Source of the DNA: CAZRGV01 sp964599655
GTDB taxonomy: Bacteria > Planctomycetota > Planctomycetia > Isosphaerales > Isosphaeraceae
Reading direction: 5' to 3'
NCBI GenBank assembly: GCA_964599655.1
Contig: CAZRGV010000168.1
Location: 1 to 11,363, forward strand
Length of the DNA: 11,363 bases
The translations under genes and the position numbers were made by a program. Under the pieces are notes generated by a model. The model was not told the origin of the DNA. It saw nothing but the letters and a program-made list of their open reading frames with translations, and made no database searches. Numbering within the stretch: position 1 is the first letter of the stretch; each line of letters starts with the position of its first letter. Below, piece by piece: positions 5,402 to 11,363 of this stretch.

Positions 5402-7706
5402 TGCTCGCGGACAGCTCCCGATCCCGCGCCCGTTTCGCATAATCCTGTTCGAGTCGAGACGCAATCTGATCAAGGATCATGCGCGAGTGTTTCACATACG
5501 CGCCCGACAGTCCGTAATCCGCCCAAAGTTGTGTAAGCCCCAGGCTTCCGATGGTCGCGGCTGCATGAGCGAGATGCCATGGCGAGTTGGCTTGGAGCCC
5601 ACGCGCGAGGTACAAGCTTCGTTCGGCAAGTGAAAGGGCCTTTTCATACCTGTCAAGCGAGGACCGGTAGTCTTCGTAGATTGACGCGAAATCGCCCACG
5701 CCGAGCTCGGCCTTCGAGGCGGCCAGCAAGAGCTTGATCTCGTCCTCCTCGCCAATGCCCTGCCAGAGGCGCCTGGCCTCTTCCAGATCTTTCAGGGCGG
5801 AGAGGTAGTGAGGCCTGGCCTGGGCCAGACTTTCCGGTGTCGGCTTGCTCTGGATCTGAGCGGCCCAGCGGTTCGAGACCAGGGCGCGATCTCTCAAGAC
5901 CATGGCGACCTTGATGTCACCGACGTAGGGATTCGACGTTCGCGACACTTCATAAGCTTGGGTGTACAGGTCATAGCTTGCCGCGAAGTTCTCCTGAGCA
6001 TCCTCGATATGGGCCAGCCCCTGATAGGCCGTGTAGAGCCTGGGATTGAGCCAGAGAGCGAACTGGTAGTGCCAGCGTGCCCAGTCCAGTTCGCCGTTGT
6101 TGGTCCGGTCGTTGGCCGCCTTGACCAGCATCGCGGGATCGAAGATCGCTCGCAGGATCATCGGAGTCGCGAGGACGGCCGACCCGACGAGGAGCGTCCC
6201 GGCGATTGCGACCCGGTTTCGCCGCAGCCAATTGCCGATGATCTCTCGCTTCGAGGGATTGACGGCATGCCGTAGCGGCCTGCGATCGAGGAATCGCTGA
6301 AGGTCGTCGGCCAGGTCGTCGGCGCTTTGGTAACGATCCTTGGGATCGTAAGCCAGGCAGCGTTGGACGATCGCCGCCATGCCGTACGGAATGTCCGGAT
6401 TGAACAGCCGGGGGGAGGGGAGACCTTCGAGCCGGCGGTCCAGCAAATCACTGATCGCCTGCGACCAGAGGAGGTTCGGGTCGGGCGATTCCGGCCGTTG
6501 GCCGGTCAGCAGTTCGTACAGGAGCAGGCCGAGCGAGAAGATGTCGGCGGATGGGCCGACCGAGTCCCATTTCTTCGGGTCGAGAAAGGCGCCAAGTTGT
6601 TCGGGGGCCATGTAGGGCAGGGTGCCGCCCCGAAGCGCCGCCTCGGCTTGATCGGCGGCGTTGGGATCATGCGCCAGGTTGAAATCGAGTAGTTTGGGGC
6701 CGTCGCGGACGGTCAGCAGGACGTTGGCCGGCTTGACGTCGCGATGCAGGACCTTCCGGCCGTGCGCGTAGGCCAGCGCCCGGGCCATGTTGAGGGCGAT
6801 CCAGGCGGCCCCTTCCGTGTAAGTGCCGCGGATGGGAAATCGGTACCAACCCAAGGACAGGTTGTCGCCGGAGGCCGGCGAATCGTCGGCACGCAGGCAT
6901 TCCCAGAACACGCGCGCGTCTCGCGGACAACGCTTGGGATCGACCCGGCGGATGACCTGGTCCAGAGGCAAACCGACCTGATAGGGCATGCAAAGCCCTC
7001 GAAGCCCGGTCGAGGGGTCGTCGTCGACGGTCCAAACGGGCACGATGTACTGATGATCCAGCCGACCCTGAATCGACGGTTCCTTCCCCCGGTTGGGCGA
7101 AACCTTCAGCGCCACCTCGCGACCGCCCAGCTCGTCGTACTCGGCCAGGTAGACCCGAGCCGCGCCGCCTTCTCCCAGGACCGAGCGAAGCCGATACTTC
7201 TCCGCGAAGAAATAGCCGGGCGCGGGATAGTCCGGTTTCGCGCTGGGCGTGACCGCTTGACTGAGCAGTTTGTGATACTGAAGCTGCGAGACCAGCGAGT
7301 CGCGCCAGGGCTCGTAGCGCTCGCAAAACCGGTCGGGGTGGGGGGCTTCCCCGCAATCCTCGAGGAGGCAATACTCCTCGTAGACAAGGCTGACGACCCG
7401 ATCACCGGTCGCTTGCAGTTGGGGGAACCGTTCCAGATACTCGGTCACGCTCGGTCGTTCGCCGCGCTCGAATCGAGCGCGAAGGTCGGCCTTGATCAGG
7501 GCGGAAAGGATCGTGATCGAGCCGCCAGGCTCCCCGGACCGGGCCCAGTGTGCCTCGATCGAGGGGCGATGACCGCGACGCCATTCCTGTTCGAAGGCCA
7601 GCACGGCCGCGTCCAGGGAGTCCTCGAACCGGCCGCCTTTCGGAAACGAGAGGGACTCCGACGCGACCCCCGTCGTACCCTTCAACGCGGACTGAGGACG
7701 TGTCAT
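5391..7706 (-). CDS. Transmembrane Ser/Thr protein kinase with C-terminal TPR-like region
   Basis: A 771-aa Hanks-type kinase. Residues 30-140 hold three related motifs (EWRRGHRPSIEAHW, RFERGERPSVTEYLERFP, and a weaker third at 111-133). The kinase domain covers about 171-475: glycine loop LGEGGAARVYLAEYD, Lys201 (VALKVS), alpha-C Glu209, catalytic loop HRDVKPANVLL (321-331), APE at 367-369 and Asp388. The metal-binding triad reads DFN (341-343) in place of DFG. An insert of about 45 residues lies between the hinge region and the helix before the catalytic loop (about 252-298). One membrane helix at about 499-521 places the kinase inside and the C-terminal 250 residues outside. That C-terminal part is helical and TPR-like (DWARWHYQFALWLNP and a YEKALSLAERSLYLARG helix). 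The ATG overlaps the stop of the ECF sigma gene as ATGA and has GGGAGG 8-9 bases upstream. Kinases paired this way in planctomycetes are thought to control the neighbouring sigma factor by phosphorylation; that link is inferred here. Confidence 0.93.
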   Translation of the reverse strand: MTRPQSALKGTTGVASESLSFPKGGRFEDSLDAAVLAFEQEWRRGHRPSIEAHWARSGEPGGSITILSALIKADLRARFERGERPSVTEYLERFPQLQATGDRVVSLVYEEYCLLEDCGEAPHPDRFCERYEPWRDSLVSQLQYHKLLSQAVTPSAKPDYPAPGYFFAEKYRLRSVLGEGGAARVYLAEYDELGGREVALKVSPNRGKEPSIQGRLDHQYIVPVWTVDDDPSTGLRGLCMPYQVGLPLDQVIRRVDPKRCPRDARVFWECLRADDSPASGDNLSLGWYRFPIRGTYTEGAAWIALNMARALAYAHGRKVLHRDVKPANVLLTVRDGPKLLDFNLAHDPNAADQAEAALRGGTLPYMAPEQLGAFLDPKKWDSVGPSADIFSLGLLLYELLTGQRPESPDPNLLWSQAISDLLDRRLEGLPSPRLFNPDIPYGMAAIVQRCLAYDPKDRYQSADDLADDLQRFLDRRPLRHAVNPSKREIIGNWLRRNRVAIAGTLLVGSAVLATPMILRAIFDPAMLVKAANDRTNNGELDWARWHYQFALWLNPRLYTAYQGLAHIEDAQENFAASYDLYTQAYEVSRTSNPYVGDIKVAMVLRDRALVSNRWAAQIQSKPTPESLAQARPHYLSALKDLEEARRLWQGIGEEDEIKLLLAASKAELGVGDFASIYEDYRSSLDRYEKALSLAERSLYLARGLQANSPWHLAHAAATIGSLGLTQLWADYGLSGAYVKHSRMILDQIASRLEQDYAKRARDRELSASTNP

Positions 7707-8311
7707 CCGCGGCCTCCCGACCCGGAGGCCTGATACGACTCGTGCAGCTCCTTGAGAAACCGCTGCACCTTGCGAAGGTGCCAGCCCGTGGACTCGGCGA
7801 TCTCCTCGTTGGTGTAACCCTGGTTTCTCAGCCTGATGATCTGTTGCTCCTGGCCAGACTTGCCCGCGTTGAGTTCTTCGAGCGCCTCGGTCGCCAGGGC
7901 AAATTGGCTGGGTGTCGGATCGCCGGAGGCCAGGTCGGCCGGTTCCTCGTCACCGAGACCCGAGCCCAGCCGTGTTTCCCGGCCGATGTCGTGCTTGAGG
8001 GTATGAAGACGCCGGTATTCGTCAATCAGTTTTTGCTCGGCCGCGCGCTTGAGAAAGGACATGAGCGCTTCGATCGTGGGGAAATCGAACCGGTCGGACT
8101 TGGCGGCCAGACTTTTCCAGACGTCACTGGCGAAGTCGGTGGAGTCGTAAAGCGACCGCATGGCTCTTGAGGTGAGCTTGCGTCGAATGACGCGGACGAC
8201 CTTGGGATAGCAGGTGTCGAAGAGTTCCTTCCAGGCCGCCTGGTCTCCGCTTCGCGCACGCGCGAAGAGACTGTCATGGCTGGGATACGAAGCATCCGCT
8301 GACTGGTTCAT
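7703..8311 (-). CDS. ECF-like sigma-70 factor paired with a Ser/Thr kinase
   Basis: A 202-aa extracytoplasmic-function-type sigma factor with only regions 2 and 4. Region 2 spans about 14-101 (SLFARARSGDQAAWKELFD, then the helix ending LIDEYRRL). A linker of about 35 residues contains DEEPADLASGDPTPS. Region 4 spans 137-192, with QGYTNEEIAESTGWHLRKVQRFL as helix-turn-helix. The ATG at 8311 has a strong GGGGAGGA site 8-9 bases upstream; a longer reading in the same frame lacks this. The stop codon overlaps the kinase start by 4 bp, so the two are translated together. No membrane anti-sigma factor is present, and the kinase takes that place. This matches kinase-linked ECF groups described from planctomycetes. 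Target promoters cannot be read from this window. Confidence 0.9.
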   Translation of the reverse strand: MNQSADASYPSHDSLFARARSGDQAAWKELFDTCYPKVVRVIRRKLTSRAMRSLYDSTDFASDVWKSLAAKSDRFDFPTIEALMSFLKRAAEQKLIDEYRRLHTLKHDIGRETRLGSGLGDEEPADLASGDPTPSQFALATEALEELNAGKSGQEQQIIRLRNQGYTNEEIAESTGWHLRKVQRFLKELHESYQASGSGGRG

Positions 8312-8687
8312 GTCGGCAGTCCTCCCCAGATGGAGCACAGGGGAGGGTCGGACCGGTTGCCTAAGAAAGCCTCGTCGCCAAAATAAGCAATGGGAACCGA
8401 TCCTCCCACTGAGCGACCATTGTAACGACAAGTAAAGGGGGAAGGAGCGCGGTATTTTCGAAAAATTGGGGAAGTCAATTCGCCACGCGCAGCGTCTTGG
8501 CCTCGTTCCCAAACAAAACGTACGAAAGTCGACGTTTCTTAAACATGCTCAGGCCGTCGGCGAGGTCGGGCGGTCGCGCGTCGTGTCGCTGGTTGGCCCG
8601 GGACGGGTCCGAGGGAGCCTGGAGAGCCAAAATCTGGGAGGCGACGGTGCCTCGGAGCGCCACCGGATCAGGTCGCGTGGAGTGAGA
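8312..8687. other. Spacer upstream of the ECF sigma/kinase operon
   Basis: No confident gene occupies this stretch. On the minus strand, AGTCAA at 8473-8478 reads as TTGACT and GGTATT at 8451-8456 reads as AATACC, 16 bases apart, a possible but weak promoter for the ECF sigma gene within an AT-rich patch (8451-8480). A leftward 62-codon reading (8475-8663, GTG start, ending FGNEAKTLRVAN) has a plausible C-terminal half but no recognisable family. It could be a small protein or a gene remnant. Confidence 0.4.
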
Positions 8688-9296
8688 TCAGTTGATACTG
8701 AATTTTCGCACCAGCCGGGTGGTCCGTCGGGTCGTGGCGAGGCCGGGCAGCAATTCGACCACGGGATAAGCCTCCCCTGGCAGCAGGGATTGGCAGGCCA
8801 AGCGGTACAGCGGGCAGGAGCCATGTTGCTCCTGGGCGCGCGCGCGAAATCGCTCGGCAAGGTCGATCCGTCCCGCGCGATAGGCGACGATGAAACGGCC
8901 GAGGGGGGAAAGGGAACGGCTCCGGGATCGCAAGACGGTTTCCATGGGCTCGCCACGGCGAATCCGGCCCTCGGCCTGACGGATCTCGGCTTTGAGTTCG
9001 AGGTGAAGGCCGCGGACGATTCGGCGGATTCGCCGACGATAGTGCGTCATGGCGGTCGTCGGCGCGAGGACCGTCCAGGGATCGGCCAGGGGGGGGTTGA
9101 AAGGTTGAGCGGCAACAAAGAGTTCGGGATCGAGGGGAATCGATGGATCCTTGCGATGCTCCTCAAGTAAGGCTCGCGCAGCAACAGCCCAGATTCGCGG
9201 GTCGGGACCGGACCAGGACAGATGGGAGTGGCGGCGCAGGTAGGCCCGCTCGATCCGGTCTGCCAGCAGTTCGATCGCGCGCGGGGTTAGTAACAC
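8688..9296 (-). CDS. Hypothetical protein, 202 aa, Arg-rich and helical
   Basis: I do not recognise the family. The protein is soluble, mostly helical and very rich in Arg. Visible parts are a helical N-terminus with ELLADRIERAYLRR (9-22), a segment about 84-128 with many basic residues (MTHYRRRIRRIVRGLHLELK, SRSRS), and a 130-180 region reading like a short TPR-type helical pair (GRFIVAYRAGRIDLAERFRA). The start is GTG: the sequence GAGGTGAT (9298-9305) complements the 16S rRNA end and sits 5 bases before the GTG at 9296. The GTG at 9302, which would add two residues, lies inside that ribosome site and is less likely. The balanced sequence and the presence of hydrophobic core positions favour it over the forward-strand reading in the same place. 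It lies upstream of the ECF sigma operon in the same direction but 376 bp away, so it is probably a separate unit. Confidence 0.68.
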   Translation of the reverse strand: MLLTPRAIELLADRIERAYLRRHSHLSWSGPDPRIWAVAARALLEEHRKDPSIPLDPELFVAAQPFNPPLADPWTVLAPTTAMTHYRRRIRRIVRGLHLELKAEIRQAEGRIRRGEPMETVLRSRSRSLSPLGRFIVAYRAGRIDLAERFRARAQEQHGSCPLYRLACQSLLPGEAYPVVELLPGLATTRRTTRLVRKFSIN

Positions 9297-9680
9297 GATC
9301 ACCTCGACACGCTGAGGTTGGAAGTGGGCTGTCGTCCGCTAACGTGGCGCGGCTGGAACACGGCGACGTGATCTCAACCGGGGATCGATTCGTTCTTGCT
9401 CCGGGGTACTGACCGAAATCCGAGCCGGATCGCGACAGAATTCCTCAAGTTTTTTCGAAAGGCGTTTCCCGACCCGCTCCTCGCACGATCTGGAAGGACG
9501 CGGGCCGCAGGATCTTCCGGCCAAATTGTGCGGGGATTCACTGGATTCCTCGCCCAAGATCGCTTTAGAATCAGACGACGCGCCGATTGCTCCCGACACC
9601 ACCGTGGTTGGGGAGACCCGCGCGATCCTGTGGCCGATCCAGCGGACCCGGGAGCGGCCGGCCCAGGCCGGTGCACGACG
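9297..9680. other. Divergent spacer between the 202-aa and helix-turn-helix genes
   Basis: The forward frame of the helix-turn-helix gene stays open across 9396-9680, but the translation is Arg/Pro/Gly-rich and unlike the conserved part, so I treat it as non-coding. It must hold promoters for both flanking genes, though none is convincing. Small inverted repeats are present: GGCCG (9503-9507) with CGGCC (9518-9522), and an imperfect stem around 9589-9614. Confidence 0.4.
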
Positions 9681-9959
9681 ATGGAATCCGGTTCTCGATA
9701 TCCCGACTGGCCGACGGTCAAGCAGGGGCTGACCGCTCGCGTTCGAGAGATCCGTGAGGAACTCTACGGAGAGCACGGCGGCCCGATCCTGGCGGAAGCC
9801 CTGCGGATCCCGTTCCGACACTGGCACCTTTACGAGTCCGGCGAAACGATCCCCGCGCAGGTGATCCTCCGGTTCATCGAGGAAACCCTGGCTCACCCGC
9901 ACTGGCTGCTGACCGGCGAGGGGGAACGCTACCAGCCTCGGGACGACCGCGACGACTGA
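9681..9959 (+). CDS. Small helix-turn-helix (XRE-like) protein, 92 aa
   Basis: A 92-aa protein built around one Cro/XRE-like DNA-binding fold. Residues 18-80 read TARVREIREELYGEHGGP, then ILAEALRIPFRHWHLYESG (second and third helices) and a last helix ending HPHWLLTGEGERY. The WLLTGEG ending is common to repressors of this class in planctomycetes, by my recollection of the family. The charged tail (RDDRDD) is short. The ATG at 9681 marks the point where the composition becomes protein-like; its ribosome site is weak. It is followed 66 bp later by the nuclease/phosphatase-fold gene on the same strand, possibly the same transcript. No partner or effector domain is present, so its target is unknown. 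Confidence 0.78.
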   Translation: MESGSRYPDWPTVKQGLTARVREIREELYGEHGGPILAEALRIPFRHWHLYESGETIPAQVILRFIEETLAHPHWLLTGEGERYQPRDDRDD

Positions 9960-10025
9960 CGAACGCGACCCGGCCGCCTGCCTGGCTCTCGACCATGTCT
10001 CCTTGCCTCGCGGAGGCCGCCCTCG

Positions 10026-11168
10026 ATGCCTCGTCGACGTCCGCCCGCGCTCCGGGCCGATCAGCTCGCGCCGGTCTTGCTGGTCATTCTCGCCGTCTTC
10101 CTGATCCTCTGGTTCAGCCAGTCGAAGCCCAGCGCGCCTCCGCCTGGCCGACCGACCGACTCCCTCCCATTGCCCGACGCCACAGCGACGGCGCCCACTC
10201 CGGCCGAGGGCTACCTCTACTGCACCTGGAACGTCGAGAACCTCTTCGACGACCAGGACGACCCCGACCTCCACGATGAGGACGAGGATTGGTTCGGCCA
10301 CAATCCCGCCATGTTCCGCCTCAAGCTCGACCGCCTGGCCGAAGCCCTGCTCCGGCAGAACGGCGGCCAGGGACCCGACATCCTGGCCATCGTCGAGGTC
10401 GAGAACCGACGGGCCGTCGAGGCCCTCCGCGACACCCTCAACGCCCGGCTCCCGCCCGAGCGGCACTACAACGGCCTCGTCCACCGCGACAACCGGACCG
10501 GACGACGGATCGAGCCGGCCCTCTTGACCCGGCTCCGAGTGCTCGACGGCCGCTGGAACCGGAGCCGACGCGGCGACGATCCTCACAACTTCGGCATCCG
10601 CCGCATCCTCGAAGCCCGGCTCGAAGCCGACGGCGCTCCCTTGACCATCCTCGTCAGCCACTGGACCAGCCGCGTCACCGACCGAACCGACCGGAAGCGG
10701 TCGGCCTACGCCGACGCCCTCTACGCCGCCTTCCTCGACATCCACCAGAACGACCCCAACGCCGATGTCCTCTTCTCCGGCGACTTCAACGACGAGCCCG
10801 ACGACCTGGCCCTCGTCGCCCATCTCCACACCACCAGCAACCCCGAACTCGTCCGCCCCGACGAGCCCCAGCCGCTGCTCCTGAACCTAATGGGCGGTCG
10901 CGACGCAACACAATATGGCACTTATCTTTATGGAAATCGCTGGCAGATCCTCGATCACATCGTCGCCTCCCCCGGCCTGCTCGATCGCCAGGGTTGGCAG
11001 GTCTTGCCCGAGACGCTCCGCACCGAGAACGACCCGAGCCTCCGATCCCACAAGGACCAGCGCCCCTGGCGGTTCGGCGACGCCAAAAACCAGAACCCGC
11101 GCGGCTTTTCCGACCACTTCGCCGTGACCGTCCGCCTCCGCGTCGACCCACCCGGTCCCTGGCGGTAG
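10026..11168 (+). CDS. Membrane-anchored endonuclease/exonuclease/phosphatase family protein
   Basis: A 380-aa enzyme of the Mg-dependent EEP fold (DNase I/exonuclease III/phosphatase superfamily), which hydrolyses phosphodiester or phosphoester bonds. Residues 14-32 form one hydrophobic helix (LAPVLLVILAVFLILWF) after an Arg-rich start, so the protein is probably anchored with its catalytic domain outside the cytoplasm; a Pro/Thr-rich linker (35-60) follows. Catalytic motifs are in order: TWNVENLFD (67-75), IVEVENRR (122-129), SHWTSR (211-216), SGDFNDEP (251-258), ILDHI (308-312) and FSDHFAV (361-367). An acidic stretch DDQDDPDLHDEDEDWFG (75-91) follows the first motif. All metal-binding and general acid/base positions appear present. 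The ATG at 10026 has GGAGG about 10 bases upstream. The fold includes nucleases, sphingomyelinase-like lipases and phosphatases; sequence alone does not say which substrate it uses. Confidence 0.88.
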   Translation: MPRRRPPALRADQLAPVLLVILAVFLILWFSQSKPSAPPPGRPTDSLPLPDATATAPTPAEGYLYCTWNVENLFDDQDDPDLHDEDEDWFGHNPAMFRLKLDRLAEALLRQNGGQGPDILAIVEVENRRAVEALRDTLNARLPPERHYNGLVHRDNRTGRRIEPALLTRLRVLDGRWNRSRRGDDPHNFGIRRILEARLEADGAPLTILVSHWTSRVTDRTDRKRSAYADALYAAFLDIHQNDPNADVLFSGDFNDEPDDLALVAHLHTTSNPELVRPDEPQPLLLNLMGGRDATQYGTYLYGNRWQILDHIVASPGLLDRQGWQVLPETLRTENDPSLRSHKDQRPWRFGDAKNQNPRGFSDHFAVTVRLRVDPPGPWR

Positions 11169-11363
11169 TGGGACGGGTTGGCAGGGCGGATCTCCGGACG
11201 TTCGATCCCCATCGAGGTCGCGACCAACCGAACGCCACATCCACGCACGATGTCGCGCGGCAAGGGCTCGGCCACCTCGCGCCTCGCGTCCGTTCCCGAC
11301 AGGGGCCGTCCCGATTTCGGTTCGTTTCGGGAACTGACGGCAGGGCTGGGCATCCCCGATTTC

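Noticed and set aside
8466..9170. 234-codon plus-strand reading over the 202-aa gene
   Set aside because: It is Gly/Arg-rich and lacks a ribosome site. The minus-strand reading has a strong Shine-Dalgarno match and a more protein-like sequence.
9339..10829. 496-codon minus-strand reading, Val/Glu/Gly-rich
   Set aside because: It is antisense to the helix-turn-helix and EEP genes, whose motifs are complete; low-complexity shadow.
11249..11363. Forward ATG reading running off the right edge (38 codons)
   Set aside because: It is open to the end of the window but too short to judge, with no ribosome site or recognisable motif.

Overview
This 11.4-kb GC-rich window looks like a chromosomal segment of a planctomycete, probably close to Isosphaeraceae. 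The clues are a small ECF-type sigma factor translationally coupled to a transmembrane Ser/Thr kinase with TPR-like repeats, a short Pro/Thr-rich protein whose N-terminus resembles planctomycete LEPR-type export motifs, and a short helix-turn-helix protein of a kind I associate with this phylum. The taxonomic call rests on recognising these families, not on a search.

Left block (1-2124, + strand): a two-gene regulatory operon. A MerR-type DNA-binding protein fused to a cobalamin-binding light-sensor module (CarH/LitR family) is followed 25 bp later by a sigma-70 family factor with regions 1.2, 2, 3 and 4. The leader contains three tandem pairs of a 9-bp element. One pair lies on the predicted start site of a TTTACT-16-TATGAT promoter, so autorepression released by light or a cofactor is a reasonable model. 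The sensor keeps the CarH Wx9EH motif but has Tyr where the lower axial cobalamin ligand His is expected. This is the most interesting point in the window.

Middle block (2125-5104): a complete XerD-type tyrosine recombinase (+), a convergent hypothetical gene overlapping its 3' end (-), then about 1.35 kb with no gene I trust. That gap is not featureless. It holds four copies of TTGACGCG and, near its right end, three successive inverted repeats, one with an anti-Shine-Dalgarno-like loop, just upstream of a 69-aa Pro/Thr-rich protein.

Right block (5105-11363): the small protein (+) converges on the ECF sigma factor/kinase operon (-, 4-bp ATGA overlap), with a stem-loop between them. Next come a leftward hypothetical protein (202 aa), a 378-bp divergent spacer, a rightward 92-aa helix-turn-helix protein and a membrane-anchored endonuclease/exonuclease/phosphatase-fold enzyme. 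The last 195 bases have no assignable gene. There is no rRNA, tRNA, CRISPR array or insertion sequence that I can recognise.
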